Source: Symbiodinium sp. CCMP2592 (taxonomy: Eukaryota; Sar; Dinophyceae; Suessiales; Symbiodiniaceae). Taken from it: a stretch of 64,000 nucleotides of DNA. Position 1 is the first letter of the stretch. Every line of letters begins with the position of its first letter. Positions 49,320-60,378 of the stretch are shown one piece after another. The notes under the pieces were generated by a model. The model was not told the DNA's origin, ran no database searches, and worked only from the letters and a program-made list of their open reading frames with translations. The translations under genes were made by a program, and so were the position numbers. The stretch lies in the NCBI GenBank assembly GCA_905221615.1, contig CAJNDT010002035.1:801501-865500 (forward strand). Direction: 5' to 3'.

Positions 49320-49900
49320 CAGCATGGGTCGAGAATCCTACACCCGAAAATCTCTAAGCCCTACTGTAAAGCCTAAACCGGCCTTTTGGCTCAGCTTTCA
49401 GAAACAAGCAGCATCCCAGCATCATAGCCGGGTGCCCCGGCGTCTGAATAGCAAGCCCTACGCCGCTGAATCAAAGTGCGCAATGATCCAACTTCCGGCA
49501 CGCGAGGACTTGGGACCCCCTCCTGGACTAGCCGTCATCCGAGGCGACTTAACCTCACGAAGAATGCACAGGGTGACTATGAGGATGCCGATGGAAGACT
49601 CTTTCTCCTGTCGATTTAGGTCTTCCGAGAGGGTCAGCCGGCGTGGCCTCTGATGAACACTCTAAGGCCTCATCCCAAAGTCCCTGCATCCTGGGGGCTC
49701 GAGGAGTTCCCGTCTGGGCCGCCGCCCTCCTGGGCTGGAGGGAGTCCGAGTGCGGAAGGACTTCCAAAGGCGCAGGCAGCGGAAAGCTTCAAGATCCCCA
49801 AGTTTACCTGGAGGCAACGGAGCGGCGCCGAGACAGACGCATGGAGCCACAACTGAGCTGGCGAAGGGCCTTTTTTTTTTCGCTCTCTGAAAGTCCTTAA
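49320..49900 (+). other. Complex GC-rich stretch, possible exon(s)
   Basis: Less repetitive than its surroundings. Candidate + frames read TKNAQGDYEDADGRLFLLSI (ending at 49620) and, from 49653, SWGLEEFPSGPPPSWAGGSP with FKIPKFTWRQRSGAETDAWS. Both look coding, but three frames and the minus strand are also open and no boundary decides between them. Left as a region call. Confidence 0.4.
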
Positions 49901-50039
49901 GTCAAGTATAATGCATACCCTAGACCGAGGCCCTAATACGACTTGTAATCAGCCCTAACCCCTGGACCCTCGACCCAAAACCTTCAGCCCAAAGTTCGGA
50001 TCTGAGCTTCGGCCTTAGGATGCGAGCTTCAGATGTCGG

Positions 50040-50500
50040 GGTTCGAGGTTAGAAGTCGGAACTCCTCCCAAACCCTGAAGCCCTAAACTCCTAAACCCTA
50101 TAAGCCCGAAAACCCTGAAAACCTAAGCCCTGAACCCTAAACCCAAAAAGCAAGCCCTAAACCCTAAACCCCAAAATCTTGAACCCCTAAAGCCCTAAGC
50201 CCTACAAACCCGAAAATCCTGAAACCCTAAGCCCTAAACCCTAAACCCCATGCCATGAGATCCTCGGACCTAAACCTTTCGGAACCGAAAGCCCCGAGCC
50301 CTAGGGTTCGGAGTTTAGGGTTTGGGGTTTACCACACCTTAAGCCCGAAAACAAAACCTGTAGCCAAGCCTAAACCCTAAATCTTCGGGTTGAGCCTGAA
50401 CCCCAAACCCCAAACCTTGGCGTTTGTGGTTTATGGCTTCTAAGCCCAAAACCCCTCAACCCGAAACCCCGAAGCCCTGAGCGTTAAACCCAAAGCTTAG
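50040..50500. repeat. AAACCCTAAGCCCTAAACC monomers
   Basis: Long degenerate stretch mixing AAACCCT, AAGCCCT and GAAACCCT units in one orientation, with a short inverted part (50300-50330). Confidence 0.8.
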
Positions 50501-50610
50501 GGGCACTTAGAAAGAATTTTTAATTTTTGGCTATTACAATCCCTAAGAATTAGCTAAAATTGTAATTTTGGCTACGGTTCTAAGTTCAGTATAGAAAGCA
50601 CCAGCCCGAG

Positions 50611-50685
50611 GTTCCAGAAACCCCGGCGCTGAAGCTGCCCAGTACCCAGGAGGATGTCGTCACCTGCCGTGGCTCGGATGACAAG
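50611..50685 (+). CDS. Exon of unrecognised gene (VPETPALKLPSTQEDVVTCR)
   Basis: Encodes VPETPALKLPSTQEDVVTCR then GSDDK. Acceptor cagcccgag|GTT, phase 0 with the exon at 47294-47376. Donor GACAAG|GAAGTG (GA); the frame remains open to 50712 (EVVQGLQ), so a later end is possible. Clear coding text, family not recognised. Confidence 0.65.
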
Positions 50686-50744
50686 GAAGTGGTGCAAGGG
50701 CTCCAAAGTCTATGATTACCAATTCAGAGCCTTAGTCACGCTTG

Positions 50745-50860
50745 GCTAGTTTTTGCTGCATGGAATTAAGGAGGTTCTTCCAAGCTACCAAAATGAGGAA
50801 GCCCTCATATTTACTATAGATCCCTATCATGGTGACGTAAGCTACTTAACAAGAGCCCAG
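50745..50860. mobile_element. MITE family J copy, diverged left arm
   Basis: TTTACTATAGATCCCTATCA in the centre, GGTGACGTAAGCTACTTAAC then AAGAGCCCA at the right. Confidence 0.7.
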
Positions 50861-51099
50861 CGCAGCAACAGGATCCTGGATCCTGTTTACCTTCATCCCG
50901 CCTGTTCGAAGTCCTCGTGTGGTGTTGTTCCTTTTGAGGTTTAGGTTTTAGGGTTTTTTGCAGAGCAGGGGTTTAAAGACCCCACACCGTCCCAAACCAA
51001 GCGCTAAACTTGCTAAACCAAAAGGTAGAGACGCTAAGCAATAAACCGAAGCCTTGAACCCTACAGACAGAAACACCCGAAGCTCTAACCAAGTACCAA

Positions 51100-51197
51100 A
51101 GGGCCTAAATAATTGCCAATACTTTTTGGGGGTTCCTTTCCTAATTAGTCATAGTATAGTGAGCCCCAAAACCGTATTCTAATTGCTATGGCCCCCT
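51100..51197. mobile_element. MITE family A copy
   Basis: AGGGCCTAAATAATTGCCAA to TATTCTAATTGCTATGGCCC; CATAGTATAGTGAGCCCC inside. Confidence 0.82.
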
Positions 51198-51349
51198 ATA
51201 CCATACCATAGCACCCTTATAGTAATTGTTTCTTATAGACACCCTTTAAAGGAACCGTTAAAGGACCAAGTACCCCAGACTTCTTAAGTCGTGAATCGAG
51301 ATCTCCCAGGTTCCGAGGAGGACCCGCTCTACAGCGCAGATCTCAGACT

Positions 51350-51525
51350 GTGCTTTAGGGGTTTAGGGGTTTAGGGGAGTTTAGGGTTCAGGGTGTAGGG
51401 GTTTAGGGTTCAGGGGTTTCGGGGAGTTTAGGGTTTAGGGGTTTCGGGGAGTTTAGGGTTTAGGGTTCAGGGCTTTGGGGTTTAGGGGTTTAGGGGTTTA
51501 GGGTTCAGGGTTTAGGGGTTTAGCG
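51350..51525. repeat. GGGGTTTAGGGG(A)GTTTAGGG array
   Basis: Tandem TTTAGGGG with a longer GGGGTTTCGGGGAGTTTAGG unit repeated twice. Confidence 0.85.
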
Positions 51526-51529
51526 TTGT

Positions 51530-52255
51530 ATCGGCCTTGTATCAAAGTACCCTAAAGCCCAATACGGGGCTTTGTGAGGCTTCTGAGGGGGGGATAAGGC
51601 GGCTTTTAGTAGAGTATCCCAAGTCGTTAACTGCTCATAGAGATTTGCAGTATGGGGGTCGGTGTCGGGCTGTGGTGGTACTTGGAAACCAGGGCACTGC
51701 AGGGTTTTTGGTGTTTGCAATTTTTTGGTCTTGGCATCGGGCTTGGCCACATATGCACGGCGTGTACCTTTACGGTTAACAGAGGGCCAAAGCTAAACTC
51801 TGCAGGAAGATGATGAAACCGGGAAGCCAACCGCTTCAAGCAGGGTACGTTGGGGCAACGGTATACCGTGTTTGGTCGGGTCATGGGGAGACATCGAGGG
51901 CGGAAGCTCATAATAGTATCATGCCCCCCCAAAAAAAGCATGAGTGTTCCTACATTGGCTTGCTGAATAGCCAGCACCGCGACAATGTAGTCTCAAAGCC
52001 TTGGCAAGGTTTAGGGCTTAAGCCTTAGGGAAGAACCCGACAGCGCTAAAGCCTTACAACGCCCAACAATCCCTAAGAAATTTCGGACATTACAGACTGC
52101 AGTGTGCTTACAAGAAGAATGTGCCATGCTATACCCCAAACTCAACACCAGAAACCTGCAATCGGAACCAAGACCCCCAGTAGCCAAATCCTCCGAGCTC
52201 CGAGCCCTAAACCCCCCAAAGCCCGAGCGCACTCCCAGTCGCAAGCAAAAGCACA
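51530..52255. other. No gene recognised
   Basis: Several overlapping short frames on both strands without motif. Confidence 0.4.
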
Positions 52256-52279
52256 ACTGAAGCTCCTAAGCCCTATCTC

Positions 52280-52470
52280 GGGATCAGGGTTTAGGGTTTA
52301 GTGATTTAGGGTTTAGGGTCTAGGGCTTACAGGGTCTAGGGGTTTAGGGTTTAGGGTCGAGGGGTTTAGGGTTGAGTGGTTTAGGGTTTAGTGGTTTAGC
52401 AATTTAGGGCTTAGGGTTTAGTGGTTTAGTAATTTAGGGTTTAGGATTTAGGGTTGAGTGGTTTAAGGGT
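52280..52470. repeat. GGTTTAGGGTTTAGTGGTTTAG array
   Basis: Variant units GGTTTAGTGG, AATTTAGGG and GGTTGAGTGG alternate with TTTAGGG. Confidence 0.85.
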
Positions 52471-52475
52471 CTACC

Positions 52476-52567
52476 TAGAGGCCCCAAAGTAGTTCCTTTT
52501 TGGGGCTCATATATAGAATCCTATAAGGTAATCCCAAAAGGAACTACCTTGGGGCCTAAGGGCCTAG
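52476..52567. mobile_element. Palindromic element CTAGAGGCCCCAAAGTAGTTCC
   Basis: AGGCCCCAAAGTAGTTCCTT at the left, CCCAAAAGGAACTACCTTGG GGCCT at the right; centre TATATAGAATCCTATAAGG. Single copy noticed. Confidence 0.8.
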
Positions 52568-52569
52568 GT

Positions 52570-54280
52570 GTTTCGGGTCGCTTGCAAAGCCCTGAACCCG
52601 CATTTTGCCCAGAAGCCTGGCAGCTTTGTGAGAGCGAGAAGGCGCGCGGGCCTGCAGTTTCCTTGCGGGGCCTAAACCCTTAGGGTTTAGGGTTTAGGGT
52701 TTAACCTTAAACCCTAAACCCAAGACTAAATCCTAAACCCTATAATTATAAACCGGGGCTCTTTGACCTGCCATGGCTTAGAGCGCGTGTAGCTTACGCT
52801 TAGATGGGGTCTAGGGGTCGTCTGTTTTGTTTCTTGGTATATTATATGTGTGTATAGACAGATATGCTACTGCATGTGATGCTGTGGAATGTATGTATAT
52901 ATGGATATGTATTCATTCGCTTGTTTATGTACTTGTATTTCGTACCTTCTATGAGTTGTGCTCCGGCTGGTACCTAGCAGGCTTCCTTCCCTCTAATCGG
53001 GTCACCTTGTGCCGAACCGGTCATACGCCTTCCCCTTGCGTGGAACGGGTCAGCTGGATCGTAAACCCTAAACCCTAAACCTTGAACCCTGAATTATTCA
53101 GCCGGTTTCTTTTAAGGCTGCCAGGGAGCTCGGTGCCCTAGGGTGCTGCGGCTTACGATACACTGCCCCTGTGCCGCAACCCGGGTTCGCCCTAGAGCTC
53201 AGCGTTTGAGTTGAGGGCTTAGTTCGCCCCCAGGGTTTGGGTCCGGAGAGTGGCGACCCAAGTCAATTAAAAAGCTCGGCAGAAGCTCCCTTCAAGCCTC
53301 AACGCCGCAAAACACTAAGTTGACTATGATTTAGAGGGGCCCCCGGAAAGGGTGATGGCAAACACACTTTTCCAGCAAGCTGTCTTGCCGGAGTTGGCTG
53401 GGAGCCAACGTTTGAACTCTGTCTGGCTCGACACAAGGCAATGCGACTCCCGCAGCACTCGCTGCCACTCACCAGCGCTCACTAGTGCTCACCAGTGCTT
53501 AGTGCTTAGCGCTCAGCCGCGGCAAACACCTGGAAGGAGATTCAACAATGGGATGGACCCACCGGCGCTTCTTTCAACGCAAGCCTCACACAGGCATCGC
53601 GCCAAAATGTGCAGTCAGATCCCGAAGCTGCAACAGTTTACAGAGTGTGCACGGCCTTGCTATCGTTTCGGGCGTTTTCCGGCTAGTTGGGCATCGTCCC
53701 AGCCGTTGACTTAGCTGTCTCAAGTTTGCGCAAGCTCAACTGCCCAAAGACAACAGAGCGGCAAACACTAGTATTGGAGAACGCCGCTAACATGTACGAA
53801 TTAGTGCTCACTAGTGTGGTGAAGGACCCAGCTCTCGGCAAACCTTGCTAAGCCCTCTAGTAGTCTTCCAAAACTGACGAGCGCAACCGAAGATTGCTAT
53901 GCTGAGCCAGCCTTGTGGCCAAATCCCTACGTGTGGCAGCCCCCCCTTCGGAGGGACGCTCTAAATCACTTCCCACAAAACCCAAATCAAAGCCCCTAAA
54001 CACTCCCTTAACCCTGAATAACCTATTTTAGGGTTCCTTTATAATGATTTCTCTTCTACAAGTCCTTAAAAATGTAGGTTCTTCGGGGTTAAGGTCAACC
54101 ATAAACACTGAGCCCCGAAGCCCTAAACCACACTGTCGACGCTGTCCTTCGAGCGTCTGTGAGGCGCGTTGCAGCAACACGACTGCCTGCTGCGCGTCGC
54201 TTGTCCAGCCGAACAAGCGCCTGGGCGCAGTATAGAAGCCTGAGCAACTACCACGGGCTCCTGGTTAATTATACGGATCT
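52570..54280. other. No clear gene; one 120-codon frame
   Basis: A + frame at 53352-53714 (MMANTLFQQAVLPELAGSQR...) is long, but it crosses a local repeat of CACTAGTGCTCACCAGTGCT and has no motif. A (GTATATA)-rich stretch lies at 52840-52920. Nothing called. Confidence 0.4.
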
Positions 54281-56171
54281 TGCGGTTGCCCCCAACCCCC
54301 CCTAAACCCTAAACCCTAAACCCTAAACCGTTCGAAGTAGTAGGGCCTCCACGTTGGCAGGTGTTTCGAGTTTTTTTGGGGGGGCCGGGGGAGGCCCTAG
54401 AGCTCTGTAATTGGGGCTTTAGGGGGGGGTTCGGAGGAGAGTTCAGGGGCCTTTCTGGTGTTTAGGGCTTAGGGTTTAGAGTTTCAGGATCCAAGGTTTA
54501 AGGTTTAGGGTTTAAGGATTAAGGATCCAAGGTTTAGGGCTTGTAGGGTGTAGGCTTTAGGCCTTCGTTTTGATGCTTTGGTGTCTCGGACAGCTACGGG
54601 GATTCTGCTTGAAGTCGGAATACGTTGAGCCATGGACGCTTTGTTGATTACCACAGAGGGAGCGGGAAGGTTCTAGGGTTCTTCAGATCCCAGGGGAGCG
54701 TTTCATAGTACGGTTGGTGGACAGTTCGGCAGTGCCTGCTAGACCTTTTTCTATGGAAATGATCATATACCTAAAGCAAGTGATGTGAACAGTTTTCCAT
54801 GAACAGTAGACAATGTCTTCAACAACACACAACAGCCAGAATCAGAAAAGTCTTCAGCGACACAGGGTATACTTCCTGTTGCTGTTGGCCTTCTGTTTCT
54901 TGCTGTGGTATAGTAGTCTTCCACAGGGAGAAAGACTCGCAATCTCGTTCGTGGCCATGACAATGATATGAGTATTCGAGAAGCCGATTAATGTTCCTAG
55001 GGTGCCACATTATAACCATGCTATAACTCTACCCCCAAACCCTAAGGCCGTATTCTGGTTATTCAGGACCCTGTATCTATACTCGTCAGGCGATGGCGTG
55101 GGTGGAAAGGCCGACGCCCAAACGCCCTCGACCCGATGGCTTGCTAAAGCCCACTTGCGCTCCAACGTCCCCCGAAGCTCCAAAAAAATAGGCAAAGCAC
55201 GTAAGCCTACGAACTTAAACCCCGGAACCCTGAGCCCTTAAATGCCCTCAAAAACCCACAAAGCCCAGGTACCCTAAACCCTAAACCCCAAACCCTAAAC
55301 CCTAAACCCTTAAACCCTAAACCCCAAACCCCTAAACCCCTAAACCCTAAAGCCCAAATGCTTAAACCCTTAAAACCCTAAAGCCCAGGTACTGCCTGAA
55401 CCCCGGTGTGGCGCCTTCGTCCGGAGCTGAGCAGCGCTACAGCCTGGAAGGGTCAGTCGGTGAGGGTTCCTTGAAGTTAGTAGGGGTTTAGGGTCTAGGG
55501 GTTTGGGGTCTCTGAGGATTTTTTGGCTTTAGGTTTAGGGTTTTTAAGTCAGGGGTCTCTGAGTTCTTTTGGGTTTAGGTTTAGGGTTTAGGTGTCTTGA
55601 GCTCTTCAGAAGACAAGTTCTTCATTTTTTGGCGGCTGCGACTCTTTCTGGCTTTGGAAGATCGTGGCATTTCTGCTTCTGCTTCGTGTTAGGGCTGCTA
55701 GGAGCATTGGAAGAACCTTCGCTACAAACTTGCCGGTTGCCCTGGGTCCCTGTCAGGCCCAGATCAGCCCCAAAGCTCTTAAGTCCTACTTGATCCCTAA
55801 AGAACCTACATACTTTTTTTGGGTTTCCTTTGTGTGAATTCTGCATATATGTTTGCCGGGGCTTCTCACTCCTGCATGTTTTTGTTATCCACATGCCTTC
55901 AGGGTCACTGTTTTCCCGCTCACTTCTCTTCTCACCCCCGCACAGGCAGTTCAAGGTTTCCTGTTCTTGAGCATGTAGGTTCTGGGTCACGGTACCGCTG
56001 AGCTCCAAGGTGCTATGGAAACCCCGAAACCCTAAAGCCCTACACCCTAAAGCCCTTATACCTTAAAGCCCTTTGCTCTAAACCCTAGACACCCTAAGCC
56101 CAAAAGCCTAAGCTCCACGGCTGGAGCCTAAGCCAGACAGGCAGAGTCAGGTTCCTTAGACTTGGGTATTC

Positions 56172-56427
56172 TGGGTTCTCGTTAAGGGAGCTGGCGTTAC
56201 GTGACCAAAGCAGAGGAGCCCTCGCAGTCCTTTATTGTACCTTACCATAGTAAGGAGACCCCAGCGTCTACTATATAGGTGGTTGTCAATATTATGGGCC
56301 CTTGGGGGTCCTTAATATAGTACGGCACCTAATTCTTAGGATACCCAAAATGGGGCCAAAATTTTGAAAACGACCCATATGTCCCTATTACGGTAATTGA
56401 AGCTCAGTTCCTGTGCAAGAGCCCAGT
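56172..56427. mobile_element. MITE family J copy split by a nested family H element
   Basis: GGGTTCTCGTTAAGGGAGCT at the left and TACGGTAATTGAAGCTCAGT then TCCTGTGCAAGAGCCCA at the right are the two arms of family J. They are separated by the family H element at 56275-56380, plus about 50 bp of drifted centre. Confidence 0.75.
56275..56380. mobile_element. MITE family H copy (nested)
   Basis: TATAGGTGGTTGTCAATATT to AAATTTTGAAAACGACCCAT A; AATATAGTACGGCACCTAAT inside. TA is present at both junctions. Confidence 0.82.
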
Positions 56428-56526
56428 TGCACTTGGTTGCTGGTTGCCCAGGCCGCTTCAGTACGAAGCCCAATGCGACGGAACGCCGACGCCTGAGCTG
56501 TTGGGAGGTTTAGGGTTTAAAGTTTA

Positions 56527-56630
56527 TAGTGAACTTCAGAAAGTTGGAACATCGATTTAGGATGATTCATGCTGGGATTCCCTCTACATTACTTTAAGGG
56601 CATGAGGCTCTAACTTTCTGGCCTCTACTG
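56527..56630. mobile_element. MITE family M copy
   Basis: ATAGTGAACTTCAGAAAGTT GGAACAT to AACTTTCTGGCCTCTACTGT, with ACATTACTTTAAGGGCATGA inside. Confidence 0.75.
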
Positions 56631-57454
56631 TAAGGGTGTAGGGGCTCAAGGTTTAGGGGTTTGCGGTTTAGGGTGTAGGTTTTCGGAATTCCCTTGTCGT
56701 GTCGTGGTTTGGAAACCTCCGATGCGTTTACAGGGATTTATTTCTTGGCTCCATGAGCTTTGGCAGAGGTCCAGGCTGGACGCTGATATCGTGATCATAA
56801 TTTTCAATAGCATTTGATTGTAGGCCCCATTGAGCTTTAATAAAATATATGCCAACGCCGTCTTCTTGTGTTGCATCCCGAGCCCCTCAAACCCAGATTA
56901 ACGAAGCTGTTCTGGCGAAGCTTGGCTATTCCGTGAGGGTTAAGCTTAGATTCGGATTCAGGTTTTACGGGGTAGAGTTTAGTTTAGAGATCGGCTTGAG
57001 AACGAAGGCCTGACATGATCTGCAAAATTCACCCTCTGCCCGGCTTGGGTCTTGGGGACGAAAGGCTTTAAAGCTGCAAGCATCTGGTCGGGTGCTAGGC
57101 TTCGTGACCCTCGCAAGGCTTTGTAGATTGGCTACTGCGCCCTACTCTGTAGCAGGTTGATAGTATGTATAATAAGATAATTATGTAATGTCCTTAATAT
57201 AATTAACGGCTGAATATGACCCCTAGCATGAACTGTTACAGGATGGGGCCACTACCCAGCCCGAAAGATTTGGAAGGGCGCTAAACCCCTAAAGCCCTAC
57301 ACGCGTAAACCCTTAAACCTAAGCCCCTAAACCCCAAGCCCTAAAGCCCTAAACCCCCTAAACCCTAAACCCTAAACCCCAAACTCCTAAACCCCTAAAC
57401 CCTAAAGCCTTAAACCCCCTAACCACTGAACCCCCAAACCCCTAAGCCGCCCAG

Positions 57455-57536
57455 GTCTTCCTGCAAGGAGACCGACATCAAGGAGAAGATCGCCTTCTTC
57501 AAGGGCAAGCTCGATGCGCAGCTCAGAAGAAACAGG
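57455..57536 (+). CDS. Exon of unrecognised gene (KETDIKEKIAFFKGKLDAQL)
   Basis: Acceptor agccgcccag|G, then SSCKETDIKEKIAFFKGKLD and AQLRRNR. Donor AACAGG|GTGTTA. Lys/Glu-rich, probably helical. Entry phase 2. Third-position GC is high. No family recognised. Confidence 0.65.
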
Positions 57537-57614
57537 GTGTTACTAAAGTAATATGGGGGTGACCTAGAGTAGGCCCTTACTCCCTGTTTTTAGGGTACGT
57601 TCCCTTATCAGCGC

Positions 57615-57991
57615 CCTACCCCTACACCTACTGCCACTCCTACTCCTACTCCTACTACTGCTGCTACTGCTACTGCCTCTGTTACTGCTGCTACGACTGC
57701 TACAACAACAACTACTACTACTACTACTACTACCGCTACCGCTACCGCTACCGCTACCGTTACCGCTACCGCTACCGCTACCGCTACCACTACCACTACC
57801 ACTACCACTACCACTACCACTACCACCACCACCACCGCCGCACCGCCGCCGCCGCCGCCGCCGCTACCACCACCACCACCACCACCACCACCACCACCAC
57901 CACCACCACCACCACCACCACCACCACCACCACCACCACCACCACCACCACCACCACTACCACTACCACTACCACTACGACTACGACGACG

Positions 57992-58036
<45 letters not shown>

Positions 58037-58121
58037 GCTACTACTACTACTGCTGCTGCTTCTGCTTCTGCTTCTGCTACTGCTACTGCTACTGCTGCTG
58101 CTACTGCTACTGCTACTGCTA

Positions 58122-58162
<41 letters not shown>

Positions 58163-58183
58163 GCTGCTGCTGCTGCTGCTGCA

Positions 58184-58236
<53 letters not shown>

Positions 58237-58345
58237 GCTGCTGCTGCTGCTACTGCTACTGCTACTGCTACTGCTACTGCTACTGCTGCTACTACTGCTA
58301 CTGCTGTTGGTGGTGCTGCTGCTGTTTCTGTTGTTGCAGCTCCAG
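57615..58345. repeat. NCT/NCC trinucleotide tract, about 730 bp
   Basis: Blocks of ACT, (GCTACC)n, (CACTAC)n, (ACC)n, (GCT)n, (CCTGCT)n and (ACTGCT)n succeed each other, nearly all with C in the middle position. On + the main frame gives Thr/Ala/Pro/Ser runs; on - long poly-Val and poly-Ser frames. Interpreted as intronic simple sequence. Confidence 0.93.
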
Positions 58346-58566
58346 CTGCTGCTCGTATTGCTGTTTATTTTGAGGTAGGGGTTTGAGATACAATGCCTTG
58401 GCATGGACTTCGCCATTGAGGTCTCTGAACCAGGGTCCCGTTTTAGGAACCCAAAAGAAGGTGGCACCCGCAATACAGGGACCCTAGCAGGGACCCTAAT
58501 TTAGAGAAATACTCATATGTAGCAAGCAACGAAAAGCTGTGAATCCTAACATCTCGAAAACTTCAG

Positions 58567-58772
58567 GCCTTATCCACGAATCAGAAAGCTTGATCACTCC
58601 TAGACGCCTTCACATCGAAAGGGGCTTGCCACACTATGAGTTCATACGCTATGTCCTGAAGGATCTTCAAGAAGAGTTCTTGACATCCATCCCCTGGAAT
58701 CCCCAACCCCAAGAACGGATCGAGTTGCTAAAAACCTCGGAGTATCGCAAAAGGCTCGATGCCGCCGAGAAG
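58567..58772 (+). CDS. Exon of unrecognised gene (206 nt, largest exon seen)
   Basis: Acceptor aaaacttcag|GC, donor CCGAGAAG|GCATGC (GC). Text includes LIHESESLITPRRLHIERGL, HYEFIRYVLKDLQEEFLTSI, WNPQPQERIELLKTSEYRKR and LDAAEK. It is open with no stop, rich in charged residues and predicted mostly helical. It joins in phase 0 to VKQTSCNEMQTKFEQE at 60330. A 104-codon ATG frame (58539-58853) contains it. Codon use is a little more AT-rich than the other exons. No domain recognised. Confidence 0.68.
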
Positions 58773-59039
58773 GCATGCGAAGACTCGCGAGCAGGCCCGG
58801 GAAACCAAAGTTGTGGGGTTTGGGAACCTCAGACCGTAAACCTTAACCCCTGAACCCTATAAACCTTAAATCCTAAGCCTAAACCCTAAGCCTGAAACCT
58901 TAGGGGTCTGGGTCTTCTGCATGTGGCACCAGATGTTGCAGACGGCAAAAGGAGCTTAACAAAAACACAAAAAGGAACATTGAACCTTAAGCCCTAAACA
59001 CTAAATCGCGGTTTCTTGGTCAGCAGTTGGGTCTAGTGG

Positions 59040-59430
59040 GCTCTAATGGGGGTTTTAGGGTTTAACGTGTTGACACTTTGGTTTCATTGCCCTTAAATCA
59101 TCATACCGTCGAACTGCTTCAGCCCACATACCGAATAACATGCATTCTGAAGTTGTTTTGAGGTTCTGCACGGATACCGAATGCTCTTGAAGCTAAGCCT
59201 GACAGAAAGAAAAGCAAGGGGGATAACCAACATTCCATGCTTGAAAACCCGAGTTAAAACACCTAACCCTAGCCAGACTGAAAACAACACGCTGAGCCCA
59301 AAACCTTGAACCCTGAGCCCAAAGCCCCAAGCCCGAATCATACGAACATGTAGAGACCATGCGCTGCACGGCGTTAACCCTCACCTGTAAATCCTAAGCC
59401 GCCCCCATTTCAGCTTGCCGACCCGAACCC
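59040..59430. other. No gene recognised
   Basis: Minus-strand frames of low complexity; AACCCTGAGCCCAAA monomers. Confidence 0.4.
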
Positions 59431-59439
59431 TAAAGTAAT

Positions 59440-59536
59440 AAGGGCCTCAGTAATCAGAATTGGGTTTTGGGTCCGGTTATACCGTATTTTTTTCAGGAAT
59501 TCCCCAAAATAGTATTGGCAATTATTTCGACCCCTA
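59440..59536. mobile_element. MITE family A copy
   Basis: AAGGGCCTCAGTAATCAGAA to ATTGGCAATTATTTCGACCC; TTATACCGTATTTTTTTCAG inside. A solo end lies at 59608-59632. Confidence 0.78.
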
Positions 59537-59633
59537 TGTTAAAGACCTGCTATAGATCCCTTATAGAGCCCTTTAAGGAAACCTTTAAAGGAACCCTCAG
59601 GAATAGCTATAGGTAATTGTTTAGGCCCCTATA

Positions 59634-59746
59634 CTAGGATGCCCAGTAGTACCCTTATTCCCTTATTGTAGTCCTAGGTTCCTTATGAAGTTACCTAATA
59701 CCGAAAAGGGAGCTCTTTTTGTTCCTAGGTTACTGGGCAGGCTAGT
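59634..59746. mobile_element. Palindromic element CTAGGATGCCCAGTAGTACC
   Basis: CTAGGATGCCCAGTAGTACC to GGTTACTGGGCAGGCTAG; inner TCCTAGGTTCC / TTGTTCCTAGG partly symmetrical. Single copy. Confidence 0.7.
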
Positions 59747-60329
59747 ATATTGACCTCAAGCACAGGCTGCCAAGACTCCTACGATTGCGTCCCGAAGGAG
59801 GATTCTTGGAAGGCCAGGTTCAGAACCCTTTCTGAGATTTAAACTAAGGGCTCCTTTGATTGGGTTTAGGGTTTAGCCGTTTAGGGGTTTAGGGTGTAGG
59901 GCATAGGGTTCAGAGTTTAGGGTTTAGGGTTCCGTTGATCGGGATTACTCAGGCTTCCTGCTAGGGTTGTTTTAGGCTTTTTAAACTTGAGGGGTTGGGC
60001 TCTTGGCGCAAGGTTTCTGAATCTGTAGGGGGCCTTGATAATCCGACAGGGCTTTTCGGCTTTCTGGCGGATATAGGTTCGATTTTTTCACCAGTTTTCA
60101 AAATTCGAGGCCAGGGTCAGATTCCAGGTCGTACTGCAGGGGCCCGAATCGGTCTCTTACTGTGTTTTTTGCATACTATAATATAAGGGCCGGAAGAAGT
60201 GGCAATACATCAGGGGTCGCTAGTAACAGTACAAGTATAGAACGATTCATCTTCTAACTACTGAGGACCATCGACCATGTTTAACTGGTCCTTTGTCCCT
60301 AAAACCCTAAACACTAAACCGATTGTCAG

Positions 60330-60378
60330 GTCAAGCAGACGTCCTGCAACGAGATGCAGACCAAGTTTGAGCAGGAGG
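60330..60378 (+). CDS. Exon of unrecognised gene (VKQTSCNEMQTKFEQE)
   Basis: Acceptor gattgtcag|GTC, then VKQTSCNEMQTKFEQE plus G. Donor GAGG|GTTTGG. In phase 0 with the exon at 58567. The last G joins to GC at 61985 to give Gly, reading EQE|GYDTKKTALTSEE. The T/SSC[N/K]E pattern recalls the exon at 57455 (SSCKETDIKEK), hinting at a repeated module. Confidence 0.6.

Larger units (their letters stand above)
54290..57450. other. Repeat-rich stretch without supported exon
   Basis: AAACCCT monomers (55265-55390, 57270-57440), TTTAGG clusters (54460-54560) and open frames on both strands at 55620-56008 that lack motifs or splice context. One exon expected between 50685 and 57455 (phase change 0 to 2) was not found. 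Confidence 0.45.

Noticed and set aside
53352..53714. 120-codon + frame as a gene
   Set aside because: Crosses a local CACTAGTGCTCACCAGTGCT repeat, shows no motif and lacks the boundaries seen in the other exons.
57608..58473. Long poly-Val/Ser and Thr/Ala/Pro frames
   Set aside because: Produced by successive simple triplet blocks; no non-repetitive flank in frame with a motif.
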